Shown piece by piece: positions 17,393-25,619 of a DNA stretch of 59,085 nucleotides; within the stretch, counting starts at the first letter, position 1, and the number at the start of each line of letters is the position of its first letter. Location: assembly GCA_944383135.1 (NCBI GenBank), contig CALWOL010000003.1, positions 1 through 59,085 on the forward strand, read 5' to 3'. The DNA comes from an uncultured Flavonifractor sp. (lineage in GTDB: Bacteria; Bacillota; Clostridia; Oscillospirales; Oscillospiraceae). Below the pieces are notes generated by a model. It did not search any database. It had not been told where the DNA came from and was given only the letters and a program-made list of their open reading frames with translations. Both the position numbers and the translations under genes were made by a program.

Positions 17393-18333
17393 TCTCCTCC
17401 CTTTGCCAGATTGATGCGGGGATCCACCAGCTTATACAGCAAATCCACAATCAGGTTCATTACAATAATAAAGGCCGCCAGGAAAATGGTGGTGCCCATA
17501 ATCAGCGGGTAGTCCCGGTTGGAAATGGACGAGACAAAGTAGCGGCCCAGGCCGGGGATGGTAAACACGGTCTCCACCACGAAGCCGCCGCACAGGGTGA
17601 AGGCAATCTGGGGCCCCAGATAGGTGATGACGGGAATCAGGGCGTTGCGCAGGGCGTGCTTGAAGATAATGGTCTTGTTCCGCAGGCCCTTGGCCCGGGC
17701 AGTCTTGATATACTCCTGGTTGATGGCATCCAGCATGGCCGTCCGGGTCTGCCGGGACAGGTAGCACATGGGATAGAAGCCCAGGGCCAGGCAGGGCAGC
17801 ACATAGCTCTTGGCCGTCCCCTGCTGGAAGATGGTGGGGAAGAACTTCAGCCCCTCAATGCCTCCCGTAAACGCATGCAGCAGCATGGTGGCAATAACAA
17901 AGCCGGGCATGGAGATACCAATGGTGCAGATCACCCGCAGCAGGCTGTCCACCCAGGTGCCCCGGCGGTAGGCCGCCAGACAGCCCAAGGGAACGCCCAC
18001 CAGAATGGCCCACAGAATGGCAATGGCACCAATGCTGGCCGAAATGGGGAACATGGTGAGGATGATTTCCAGCACCGGCCGGTCCTTCTGCATCTTGATG
18101 GAATTGCCGAAGTCCAGGTGGGCCAGGTTCTCCAGATACTTGCCCAGCTGCACAATCAGGGGCTTGTCCAGGCCGTACTTCTCATTCAGGGCGGCAATGG
18201 TCGCCTCAGAGGGTGTCTTTTCTGACAGCCACGGAGTGCCCGGAACCGCGTTCATCAGGAAAAAAGTGAGACAGATTACCACGAACAGCGTGATGACCGC
18301 CATCAGCACTCTTTTCAGCACATACTTTGTCAT
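17389..18333 (-). CDS. oppB: Oligopeptide ABC transporter permease OppB
   Basis: Membrane permease of 314 residues and first gene of the opp operon. It opens with YVLKRVLMAVITLFVVICLTFF, the typical N-terminal membrane segment, followed by the conserved NAVPGTPW (AxPGDP-type) motif. Around residues 225-250 is the EAA loop KTARAKGLRNKTIIFKHALR, and near the C-terminus GLGRYFVSSISNRDYPLI. ATG 18333 has a modest RBS (AGGAAG eight bases upstream); longer readings to 18423 lack one. Translation is coupled to oppC. Confidence 0.93.
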   Translation of the reverse strand: MTKYVLKRVLMAVITLFVVICLTFFLMNAVPGTPWLSEKTPSEATIAALNEKYGLDKPLIVQLGKYLENLAHLDFGNSIKMQKDRPVLEIILTMFPISASIGAIAILWAILVGVPLGCLAAYRRGTWVDSLLRVICTIGISMPGFVIATMLLHAFTGGIEGLKFFPTIFQQGTAKSYVLPCLALGFYPMCYLSRQTRTAMLDAINQEYIKTARAKGLRNKTIIFKHALRNALIPVITYLGPQIAFTLCGGFVVETVFTIPGLGRYFVSSISNRDYPLIMGTTIFLAAFIIVMNLIVDLLYKLVDPRINLAKGGE

Positions 18334-18390
18334 TTCTTCACTTCCTATACCTTTCTCAATGCCTTCCGCTGCGCACTTCTGATACACACA

Positions 18391-18414
18391 GGCGCCGGGA
18401 GGGCGGCTCCCGGC
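18391..18414. other. Hairpin in the opp operon leader
   Basis: CGCCGGGAG/CTCCCGGCG, a 9-bp stem, lies in the ~190-nt leader between the opp promoter and oppB. No U-run follows, so it is not a simple terminator. No riboswitch fold is recognised in 18334-18528. Confidence 0.35.
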
Positions 18415-18528
18415 GTACTGCATCCTGACGGCCCGCTTCCTGCGTTTTCAGCGGCCCGGCCGTCCATTTTTATCCAAAATGCCGTCCTGCCGCTCCTTCC
18501 AGAAAGGCCGTCCTATTAGAGTTTATCT

Positions 18529-18557
18529 ATTTTATCTCAATTAGACCCTTGCGTCAA
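18529..18557 (-). promoter_or_regulatory. Promoter of the oppBCDF operon
   Basis: Minus strand: TTGACG (18557-18552), 17-nt spacer, TAAAAT (18534-18529). Nothing else recognisable lies in 18558-18815 apart from inverted GTCCGT/ACGGAC and GGACAAA/TTTGTCC blocks near 18606-18643, possible regulator sites. The stretch is AT-rich. Confidence 0.7.
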
Positions 18558-18815
18558 GAGCTCTGCCCCCCAAATTTGATGCCTTCTCCGCCATTTCTTG
18601 CATATGTCCGTATGCCACGGACAAACATCTCCCTATTTGTCCGCGAGTTTTTAAAACCATTTCCTACCTTCTCCGTGAAAATTCCCTGTTTTTTTCACTT
18701 CCGCACAGTATCGAGCTAAAATATTCTGCATCTATACTCAAATTACAGCTATAATTATCCGTTTTTCCAGGCAGCCTGAAACTTTCTTTCTGCATGATGC
18801 CTGTCATTTCCATTC

Positions 18816-18848
18816 AAAAACGGGCGGCACAGAGTTCTGTGCCGCCCG
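18816..18848 (-). terminator. Terminator of the GNAT/DUF2156 unit
   Basis: 13-nt arms CGGGCGGCACAGA (18821-18833) and 18836-18848; on the minus strand the stem is followed by TTTTTG. It lies 6 nt past the GNAT stop. Confidence 0.85.
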
Positions 18849-18853
18849 CCGCC

Positions 18854-19732
18854 TCAGTCAAAGCCCAGACCCATATAGCCCATGGTGTCCTCCCGCCATA
18901 GAGCCCCCTTGTCCCTGTGATACCATTTGAGCATACCGAAGGGCTGGACGTAGCTGCCGGGCAGCCCCTCCCAGCAGGCAGGGGTACGCACATAACAGCG
19001 GCGGCCGGGGTGCAGCCGGGCAAACACCGCCAGGGCGCGGGGTATCTGGGCGGCGGGCAGCACCAGTTCCTTAAACAGCACGCTCTCCTCATCCACATAC
19101 TCCACCGCCGCGCAGCCCTCCGCCTCTCCCGCCGTCACCCGGTACAGCCCGCCGCCGGACAGGCGGCTGATGCCCTGCTGATAGCGGATGAGCTCCGGTC
19201 CGTAGACCACGGAAGGAACCTCCGCCAGCAGGCGGTCCCGGATGGCATTGTAGTCCTCCGGGGACACCGGCTCCACCCGGTCCTCCGGGCGGGGGGGCCT
19301 GGTCTCGTCCCGGAGCAACTCCACTCTGCGGTTGTAGAACCCGGTGGAAAAGCCCGCCGCGGCAAAGAATTTGAAGAGACTGGGCTCGGCGGGCACCACG
19401 GTGGCGCAGTCGGCCCCCCGGGCGGTGAGATGAAAATCCGCGTAGTGCAGCAGCTGCCGGCCGTAGCCCTTGCTCCGCACCGCCGGGTCCGTGGCCAGGG
19501 CGTACACATACCAGGCGTTGGCCCACGCCCCGCCGGGGAGGGTAAGCTGGTGGGGCAGCAGGGCCACCATGGAGGCCAGCCGGTCATCCTCCAGCAGCAG
19601 AAGCATGTGCTCCGGCTGCCAGCAGCTCTCAAAAAACCAGTCGATATACCGCTGGTCGTCCCCAAAGGCCAGCTTCCACAGCCGCTTTTGGGCCTCGGCC
19701 TCCTCCGGCCGGGAGGGTCGGATGTCTACCAT
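18854..19732 (-). CDS. GNAT-family N-acetyltransferase
   Basis: A 292-residue protein with an N-terminal GNAT domain (about 1-145), including the acetyl-CoA loop VYALATDPAVRSKGYGRQLL, and a second poorly defined half, reminiscent of two-domain Eis-like acetyltransferases. The substrate is unknown. ATG 19732 is preferred because AAAGGAG lies seven bases upstream; the ATG at 19750 overlaps the previous stop (TGATG) but has no RBS of its own. It is downstream of the DUF2156 gene, so the two acyl/aminoacyl-transferase-fold proteins are probably made together. Confidence 0.82.
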   Translation of the reverse strand: MVDIRPSRPEEAEAQKRLWKLAFGDDQRYIDWFFESCWQPEHMLLLLEDDRLASMVALLPHQLTLPGGAWANAWYVYALATDPAVRSKGYGRQLLHYADFHLTARGADCATVVPAEPSLFKFFAAAGFSTGFYNRRVELLRDETRPPRPEDRVEPVSPEDYNAIRDRLLAEVPSVVYGPELIRYQQGISRLSGGGLYRVTAGEAEGCAAVEYVDEESVLFKELVLPAAQIPRALAVFARLHPGRRCYVRTPACWEGLPGSYVQPFGMLKWYHRDKGALWREDTMGYMGLGFD

Positions 19733-19749
19733 GGGGACGCTCCTTTCCA

Positions 19750-20664
19750 TCAGCCGCGCATGACCGCGGCGTACTTCTCCACCATCAAGTCGGGATAATA
19801 GGACTCCTTGGCCTTCCGCAGGCCTTCCACGCCCATGTCATCCTCCCGGTTGAGATACCGGATTTCCGGGTGCTTCTCCCGCACCCAGCGGGCAAACTCC
19901 CGGTTAATCATGGCGTAGGCCCCCTGGAGCTCGCTGTACGCCTTCTCGAAGTGTACGTCAAAGGTGTCCCGGGTGAGCCGGTCCCCCATGGTGAAGGCCA
20001 CCACCTCCCCATACACCCGGATGAGTCCCCCCTCCAGGCCCAGCTGGTGGTAGTGCTCCATGGCGGTGCGCAGGGCAATGCCCTCATCTCCCAGGTCCCG
20101 CTCCTCCGCCTCCCCCTCCCGCTGGAGGGAGCGGAGATACCACTGCTTGTCCATCTCCAGACACTCGGGCAGGCTCTCGGGGGTAATCTCCTCATACACC
20201 CAGGTGGGGTTGTTCTCCATAAAGCGGTTGATGTGGTTGCGCTTGGCGTGGAGCTTTTTCCCACCCAGGTCGGCCAGGCGGTCAATCTCATAGAGGTAGT
20301 CGTAGCCGTCCCGGTCGGAAATATAGTCAAACTGGCCGGGGAAAAATTCCTCCAGCTCCGCCATCTGCCGCCGGGTCAGACACACCAGGCGCAGAGGCTG
20401 GCCCCGGCGGGCGGCGTCGGCCTCCAGGGCCCGGACGGCCCCGGCAATGTCCCCCGAGCCGGCGGGGTACATATAGCTGCACCCCATCCGCCCGCACAGG
20501 TGGACCACCGCAAAGTCCTCCACCCGGCCCAGCTCCAGGCCGTAGGCCTTCTGCCACACAAACATATTGGTAAAGTTGTAGTCACAGCCCCGGTGGCTGC
20601 TCCGGGCCAGCAGCTCGTCTACCCAGGGCTTGTCCGCCGGCACCGGCGAATGAAACTCCAGCAT
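19750..20664 (-). CDS. DUF2156 (LPG-synthase C-terminal-like) protein
   Basis: A 304-residue soluble protein matching DUF2156, the GNAT-fold domain that in MprF transfers Lys or Ala to phosphatidylglycerol. Recognisable parts are the opening FTNMFVWQKAYG, the middle KKLHAKRNHINRF and the late INREFARWVREKHPEIRYLNREDDMG (begins about residue 250). Stand-alone versions without the flippase domain are common in Clostridia and of unproven function. ATG 20664 follows AAGGAG at a slightly long 12-nt distance; an ATG nine codons upstream has no RBS. Confidence 0.82.
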   Translation of the reverse strand: MLEFHSPVPADKPWVDELLARSSHRGCDYNFTNMFVWQKAYGLELGRVEDFAVVHLCGRMGCSYMYPAGSGDIAGAVRALEADAARRGQPLRLVCLTRRQMAELEEFFPGQFDYISDRDGYDYLYEIDRLADLGGKKLHAKRNHINRFMENNPTWVYEEITPESLPECLEMDKQWYLRSLQREGEAEERDLGDEGIALRTAMEHYHQLGLEGGLIRVYGEVVAFTMGDRLTRDTFDVHFEKAYSELQGAYAMINREFARWVREKHPEIRYLNREDDMGVEGLRKAKESYYPDLMVEKYAAVMRG

Positions 20665-20743
20665 ACGGTGTCTCTTCTCCTTATTTCGCATCTAGTATAC
20701 CGGTATGATATCATGCTTATACCGGCCATGGCAAGAAAAACAC

Positions 20744-20768
20744 GCGGGCCGGACAGGGTCCGGCCCGC
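20744..20768 (-). terminator. Terminator of the DEAD-box helicase gene
   Basis: 11-bp stem GCGGGCCGGAC/GTCCGGCCCGC with an AGG loop; TGTTTTTCTTG follows on the minus strand. It lies 5 nt past the helicase stop. A CCGGTAT/ATACCGG palindrome at about 20700-20726, just beyond, may be an operator of the DUF2156 unit. Confidence 0.8.
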
Positions 20769-20773
20769 ACAGC

Positions 20774-21952
20774 TCAGGACTCCACCAGCATCAGGCAGCC
20801 GTCCTTGTCATATTTCAGGCGCTGGACCTCCGCCCTGGTGTTGCGGACAATGTCGTCCATGCGGATGCCCTCGGTGACGGTGGCAATGAAGGTATAGGCC
20901 ACGCCGTGGCGGCGGGCTCTTCCCGTGCGGCCGATGCGGTGGGTATAGTTCTCCAGCTCGTCGGGCACGTCGTAATTGAACACCGCGTCCACATCGTCGA
21001 TGTCCAGGCCCCGGGCCGCCACGTCGGTGGCCACCAGCACCTTGATTTCGCCCTTTTTGAACTTCTCCAGGGTCTTTTCCCGGATGCGCTGCTGGATGTC
21101 CCCATGGATGGCCTCACAGGAGATGCCCCGCATTTTCAGCAGCCCCGCCAGCCGGTCGGTCATGTTCTTGGTGTTGCAGAAGGCAATGGCCCGCTCGTAT
21201 TCCCCATGGGTGATGAGGGCCACAATGGTATCCAGCTTCTGCTCCCGGCCATCCAGGTCAATGCGGTACTGGGTGATGTCCGGCTTGGACTCCTCCACGG
21301 GCCGGACGGTAATCTCCACCGGGTCCCGCTGGTACACCCAGGAGATATCCATTACCTCCCGGCTGATGGTGGCGGAAAACATGCCCAGGTTTTTCCGGTG
21401 CTTAATCTGGTCCAAAATCCGGGTCACGTCCCGCACAAAGCCCATGTCCAGCATCCGGTCGGCCTCGTCCAGCACCACCGTCTCCACCTTGTCCAGCCGG
21501 ACGGTGCGCCGCTTCATGTGGTCCATCAGCCGGCCGGGTGTGGCCACCACAATCTGGGGCCGCTTTTTCAGGGTGGTAATCTGCTTGTCAATGGGCGCCC
21601 CGCCGTACAGGCAGACGGTGCGCACCCCCTCCTTGAACTCGCACAGGTCCCGCAGCTCCTCCTGAATCTGCACCGCCAGCTCCCGGGTGGGCGCCAGCAC
21701 CAGGGCCTGCACCTCGTCGCTGGAGGGGTCAATATGCTCCACCATGGGGATGCCGAAGGCAAAGGTCTTGCCGGTACCGGTGGGGGCCTTGGCAATGACA
21801 TCCTTCCACTCCATAAAGTAGGGGATGGCGCCCACCTGTACCGGTGTGGCCTGCACATACCCCTTCTTTTCAATGGCCTTCATCACTTCGGGGGACAGGC
21901 CCAGGTCGGCGTAGTTCATTACCTCGTTGACCTGCTCGCCGTTGATTTCCAT
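20774..21952 (-). CDS. DEAD-box ATP-dependent RNA helicase
   Basis: RNA helicase of about 392 residues with both RecA-like domains and no long C-terminal extension, close to CshA/RhlE-type cores. Seen in order: Q motif YADLGLSPEVMKAIEKKGY with ATPVQ, motif I APTGTGKT, Ia PTRELA, Ib TPGRL, II DEAD (VLDEADRM), III SAT, V DVAARGLDI, VI HRIGRTGRA. ATG 21952 follows GAAAGGAAG. A second in-frame ATG at 22006 also follows an RBS (AAAGGGAG), so an 18-residue longer form is possible. Likely roles are ribosome assembly or mRNA decay. Confidence 0.93.
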   Translation of the reverse strand: MEINGEQVNEVMNYADLGLSPEVMKAIEKKGYVQATPVQVGAIPYFMEWKDVIAKAPTGTGKTFAFGIPMVEHIDPSSDEVQALVLAPTRELAVQIQEELRDLCEFKEGVRTVCLYGGAPIDKQITTLKKRPQIVVATPGRLMDHMKRRTVRLDKVETVVLDEADRMLDMGFVRDVTRILDQIKHRKNLGMFSATISREVMDISWVYQRDPVEITVRPVEESKPDITQYRIDLDGREQKLDTIVALITHGEYERAIAFCNTKNMTDRLAGLLKMRGISCEAIHGDIQQRIREKTLEKFKKGEIKVLVATDVAARGLDIDDVDAVFNYDVPDELENYTHRIGRTGRARRHGVAYTFIATVTEGIRMDDIVRNTRAEVQRLKYDKDGCLMLVES

Positions 21953-22100
21953 GGGTACAAACTTCCTTTCGTTCCAGATTGCCTGATTCAAGGTCCCCAC
22001 AGGCATCGAAACTCCCTTTCGTACCCAAAACGCCCGCTCTCCCCGGGGCGCGACCTCAAATCCAGCCGCCGGACCCATTTCCGGCGGATTTTGCCCAATT

Positions 22101-22129
22101 ACTATACCATAGCCCGGACCAATGCGCAA
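22101..22129 (-). promoter_or_regulatory. Promoter of the helicase gene with structured leader
   Basis: Minus strand: TTGCGC (22129-22124), 17-nt spacer, TATAGT (22106-22101). The ~140-nt leader to 21952 contains a long stem near 22058-22092 (AATCCGCCGGA with TCCGGC and GGATT). Confidence 0.65.
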
Positions 22130-22160
22130 GGGGGACGCGGCTGTGAAATCCGGCGGAACA

Positions 22161-22994
22161 CTAGGTCCGGCGAAACACGTGAATCCGGAAATCCGTCGTG
22201 ATATCTAGACCGTCCAGCTCCGCCAACCGGGCCGCGCCCGCCCTGGGGGTTTTCCAGTAATAGGGAGTCATCTGGAACAGGTCTCTCAGGGCCTCCCCCC
22301 GCACCGCCATGGCGTACCGCACCGGCACCACCGCCTCATAGGCAAAGCCCCCGTAAGGGATCTCCTCCTCCGGGTTCCGGTAGGGGGTATCGTAGAGCAC
22401 CTGCTTGAGCTCCCATAGGTGGTCCGCTCCGGGCACCACATAGAGGAAGGTCCCGCCGGGGCGGAGCACCCGCCGGAATTCCTCCAGGGCCAGGGGAGAA
22501 AAGCAGTTGAGGAGCAGATCCACCCGCGCCCCGCCCACCGGCAGGTGGTAGGCCGAGGCCACGGCAAACTCCCCCTGGGGCAGCCGCCGGGCTGCCAGAC
22601 GCACGGAGGGCTTGGACAGGTCAATCCCCGCCAGGCGGACCGTCCTCCCCCCGCCGGCCAGCGCCTGAAAAACCCGCTGGGTGTAGTACCCCTCCCCACA
22701 GCCGGAGTCCAGCACCGCGCCGTCCCCCGCCAGCCGCTCCAGCGCCAGGCCGCACAGGGCCTCCCCCAGCGGGGCGTAATGTCCCCCGGAGAGAAAGCGG
22801 TTCCGGGCCGCCGTCATACCCTTGTCGTCCCCCGGTTCCCTGGCGTGCTTCCGGTTGGCTGGCAGCAGGTGGACATAGCCCTCCTTCGCCCGGTCATAGC
22901 TGTGGCCCCGGGGGCAGAAATACCGCCCCGGCTCCCGCTCCAGCTCCGCCCCGCAGATGGGGCAGCACAGCAGGCTGCTCCCCAAGCCGCTCAT
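22161..22994 (-). CDS. rlmA: 23S rRNA (guanine-N1-)-methyltransferase, RlmA family
   Basis: SAM-dependent methyltransferase of 277 residues acting on a guanine of 23S rRNA helix 35 in RlmA-I/II proteins. An N-terminal zinc site uses C11, C14, C27 and H31 (CPICG…CPRGHSYDRAKEGYV). The Rossmann-fold SAM site is VLDSGCGEGYY at about residues 93-103, with acidic loop GIDLSK. The C-terminal HVFRRT is family-like. ATG 22994 follows GGGAGGAAG. Whether it modifies G745 (RlmA-I) or G748 (RlmA-II, tylosin resistance) cannot be told. Confidence 0.88.
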   Translation of the reverse strand: MSGLGSSLLCCPICGAELEREPGRYFCPRGHSYDRAKEGYVHLLPANRKHAREPGDDKGMTAARNRFLSGGHYAPLGEALCGLALERLAGDGAVLDSGCGEGYYTQRVFQALAGGGRTVRLAGIDLSKPSVRLAARRLPQGEFAVASAYHLPVGGARVDLLLNCFSPLALEEFRRVLRPGGTFLYVVPGADHLWELKQVLYDTPYRNPEEEIPYGGFAYEAVVPVRYAMAVRGEALRDLFQMTPYYWKTPRAGAARLAELDGLDITTDFRIHVFRRT

Positions 22995-23032
22995 GGCACT
23001 TCCTCCCTTCCAGCTCCCGGCCTGTTTTCTCG

Positions 23033-23061
23033 ATTATACGTGGCTTTCCGCCCCTTGTAAA
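23033..23061 (-). promoter_or_regulatory. Promoter of rlmA
   Basis: Minus strand: TTTACA (23061-23056), 17-nt spacer, TATAAT (23038-23033). Confidence 0.7.
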
Positions 23062-23099
23062 GCGCAGCCCTCTTTTTTCGTCAGAATACCTCCCATTTC

Positions 23100-23128
23100 T
23101 TGCTTTTCTTGCCGCTTTGTACTACAAT
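23100..23128 (+). promoter_or_regulatory. Promoter of the SLH-M15 peptidase gene
   Basis: TTGCTT (23100-23105), 17-nt spacer, TACAAT (23123-23128), 38 nt before the start. Back-to-back with the rlmA promoter. Confidence 0.65.
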
Positions 23129-23166
23129 CAACCCATGAAATTTGAGAAGGAGTGTGAGGATTTCCC

Positions 23167-24657
23167 ATGTCTGCAAAGCATCTCGTGCAAAGCCTGGTTC
23201 TGACCGGGGCCCTGGCCCTGGGCCTGACGGTTCCCGCCCTGGCCGCCGGGTACAGCGATCTGCCCCAAAGCCACTGGGCCTACAACGACCTGATGGAGGC
23301 CTCCGACCTGGGCATCATCCAGGGCGTGGGCAACGGCCAGATGGCCCCCTCCGCCACCATGAGCTGGGGGCAGTTCCTGACCATGCTCACCCGCACCTTT
23401 GCCTCCGAGGCCTACCAGAGCGCCTCCGCCAGCGGTCTGGCCTGGGACCAGGCGGGCTATGCCGCCGCCGGGGAGGCCGGTCTGCTGCGGGAGGAGGACG
23501 GCCTGCCCGTCTCTCCGGAAACCCTGGGGGAGAATATCTCCCGGCAGGACGCCGCCGTCCTGCTGTACAACGCCCTGCCCGAGGACGCGGCGGACTCCTA
23601 CTATGTATGGGGAGAGACCGCGGACCCCACCCTGCTCTCCGACTGGAACAGCATGGACCCCCTCCACCAGCAGGCGGTGGCCGGGCTGGCGGAGCTGGGT
23701 ATTATCAACGGCAAGAGCGACGGCTCCTTCGGTTATGCCGACTCCATTCAGCGCTGTGACGGCACGGTGCTGGTGATGCGGGTGCTGGATGTGACCGATT
23801 CCTGTCTGCGATATGAGCCAACGGAAATTACGCTTCGTATACTGGATACCCAGACCGGGCAGTCCATTCTCCCCGACCAGCAGCTCTCCGTCCAGGTGGG
23901 CTCCTACCTGTCCAGCCTGTCCTATCAGCTGGAGCAGGGCGAACTGAAGTACTACAATTACGACTGGTCCGCCAGCCGAATCAGTCAGGTCTCCTCCGCC
24001 TGCTCCACCTACACCCTGTACTATGAACCCATGACCCAGGCCCAGCGGGAGGAAACCGATTTCTGGGAAAAGGTGGACCAGGGATTGGCCAGCTACGAGG
24101 ATTACTGGCAGCAGGATTTCTGGCTGAAGTTCCAGGGAGAAAATGAGCGCAAGTATCAGCTGCTCTTCGGGGACCCCACCAAGCGGCGCTTTGCCAGCCA
24201 GGAGGAGGCCAAGGCCGCCATGACCACCGTCACGGTTCCGGTATGGAAGCTGTCCATGGGCACCAAGGTGAGCTCCACCCTCACCTTCACCGTCCACGCC
24301 GCCCTGGCCGAGGATGTAAAGGCCATTTTCACCGAAATTTACAACGACCCGGAGCAGTTCCCCATCAAGGATTTGGGCGGCTACTCCTGGCGGGGCGACT
24401 CCGCCACCGGGGAGCACAACTGCGGCACCGCCATTGACATCAACGCCAATGAGAACTATCAGATTCGGGACGGGCAGATCTTGGCAGGCAGCCTGTGGGA
24501 GCCGGGAAGCAACTCCTATTCCATCGGACCGGACAGCTCGGTGGTGCGCATCTTTGCCGAGCACGGCTGGAGCTGGGGCGGAGACGCCTGGGCCTACGAC
24601 AGCGATGATTCCCAGGGTTATCACGACTATATGCATTTTTCCTATATGGGAGGTTAA
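23167..24657 (+). CDS. Secreted SLH-domain protein with C-terminal M15 peptidase domain
   Basis: A 496-residue exported wall enzyme. Signal peptide 1-27 (cleavage near PALAAG). Two or three SLH-like repeats follow (about 28-75, 85-135, 150-190; YSDLPQSHWAYNDLMEASDLG is the best) and should anchor it to wall polymer. A central unassigned region spans about 215-330. The C-terminal M15 domain resembles VanY/D-Ala-D-Ala carboxypeptidases: EHNCGTAIDIN supplies the HxxxxxxD zinc residues (about H417 and D424) and DYMHF the third ligand (about H490). It trims peptidoglycan peptides at the surface, by family. Monocistronic. Confidence 0.85.
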   Translation: MSAKHLVQSLVLTGALALGLTVPALAAGYSDLPQSHWAYNDLMEASDLGIIQGVGNGQMAPSATMSWGQFLTMLTRTFASEAYQSASASGLAWDQAGYAAAGEAGLLREEDGLPVSPETLGENISRQDAAVLLYNALPEDAADSYYVWGETADPTLLSDWNSMDPLHQQAVAGLAELGIINGKSDGSFGYADSIQRCDGTVLVMRVLDVTDSCLRYEPTEITLRILDTQTGQSILPDQQLSVQVGSYLSSLSYQLEQGELKYYNYDWSASRISQVSSACSTYTLYYEPMTQAQREETDFWEKVDQGLASYEDYWQQDFWLKFQGENERKYQLLFGDPTKRRFASQEEAKAAMTTVTVPVWKLSMGTKVSSTLTFTVHAALAEDVKAIFTEIYNDPEQFPIKDLGGYSWRGDSATGEHNCGTAIDINANENYQIRDGQILAGSLWEPGSNSYSIGPDSSVVRIFAEHGWSWGGDAWAYDSDDSQGYHDYMHFSYMGG

Positions 24658-24798
24658 GGCTTTCGTCACAAACCTTTTATATTCTGTTCACAGTCCGTTC
24701 ACCAATGAGAGAGGACCGTCGTGTATGATGAGGATGTCAGGAAGAAATGACAAACCAACCTCCTCTCTACTCTCTCTTTTACCTCTCTATTCACACAC

Positions 24799-24845
24799 AA
24801 CCGAACGGGCCCGCTCCCAAGGGAGCGGGCCCGTTCGGTTTTTCT
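24799..24845 (+). terminator. Strong terminator after the SLH-M15 gene
   Basis: Perfect 20-bp stem, 24799-24818 with 24821-24840, two-base loop, then TTTCTTTTTG. The 24658-24798 stretch before it holds no gene. Confidence 0.9.
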
Positions 24846-24913
24846 TTTTGTTGCACATAAGCGTGCAAAAGACAGCCGGGTTTTCCGCTTTAAAGAAAGG
24901 AGGAGACACAGAA

Positions 24914-25186
24914 ATGCTTACCATTCTTGAACTTGCGGCCCGGCCGGACGGCGGCCACGGGGTGCAGCGGCAGAGTCACCGGACGGAATGCTGGTTGGAG
25001 GGCTGGGTGGCGGTCCCGCCCCAGCTGGAGGAGGCGGTATGGAGCTGCCGGGGGTATTGTCAGCTGGAGCTCCAGGACGGGGTACTCACCGGTATCATTC
25101 CCCTGGACCCCCCCGTCCTCCCGGAAGCGGAGCCCGGGGCGGAAACGCTGCTGGATATTGTATTGGGGGTGGATGAAGATGAGTGA
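24914..25186 (+). CDS. Small phage-type protein, first gene of the lysis cassette
   Basis: A 90-residue acidic soluble protein of no named family. It opens MLTILELAARPDGGHGVQ and ends with an Asp/Glu-rich tail. Similar short proteins occur before tail-associated carbohydrate-binding and endolysin genes in clostridial prophages; that is family recollection, not tested here. ATG 24914 follows AAAGGAGGAG. Its stop lies inside the beginning of the next gene, so the two are translationally coupled. Confidence 0.65.
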   Translation: MLTILELAARPDGGHGVQRQSHRTECWLEGWVAVPPQLEEAVWSCRGYCQLELQDGVLTGIIPLDPPVLPEAEPGAETLLDIVLGVDEDE

Positions 25187-25619
25187 CCGCAGACTGCGGG
25201 CGGAGCAGCTCCGCCGGGCCTTGCAGCTCTTCGCCGCCGCCCTGCCGGAGGAGCAGGCCCTGGAGATACCCACCCTGTTTCCCGCCTACCAAGCGGGGCG
25301 GACTTACGCCGCCGGGGAATATCTGACCTGGGGAACCAACGCAGTGGGTGACCCGCAGCTCTATCGGGTGGCCCAAAGCCACACCAGCGCCCCCCAGTGG
25401 TCCCCGGACTCCAACCCCGCCCTGTATACCGCCCTGGGGCTGGACAGCCAGGGCTATCCCATCTGGTCTCAGCCCGCCGGCACCCACGATGCCTACCGCC
25501 AGGGAGACATCGTCCGCTACAACGACACCCTGTACCGCTCCCTGCTGGACGGGAACGTCTGGTCCCCAGAGGCATATCCTGAAGGGTGGGAGGTGTATCG
25601 CCATGCTGAACAGCCGTAA
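25179..25619 (+). CDS. Phage-tail-type carbohydrate-binding (CBM5/12-like) protein
   Basis: A 146-residue protein. Residues 1-30 are helical. The rest contains two short repeats of the CBM5/12 type seen in phage tail proteins and chitinases: PAYQAGRTYAAGEYLTWG with PQLYRVAQSHTS, then HDAYRQGDIVRYNDTLYRS with an aromatic ending (YPEGWEVY). These aromatic motifs bind polysaccharide. ATG 25179 follows GGGGGTGG by six bases; ATG 25173, two codons earlier, is equally in frame. It overlaps both neighbours, as expected of a compact phage cassette. Confidence 0.75.
   Translation: MSDRRLRAEQLRRALQLFAAALPEEQALEIPTLFPAYQAGRTYAAGEYLTWGTNAVGDPQLYRVAQSHTSAPQWSPDSNPALYTALGLDSQGYPIWSQPAGTHDAYRQGDIVRYNDTLYRSLLDGNVWSPEAYPEGWEVYRHAEQP

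Noticed and set aside
18334-18528. Riboswitch in the long opp operon leader
   Set aside because: Only a simple 9-bp hairpin is found; no recognisable conserved aptamer core.
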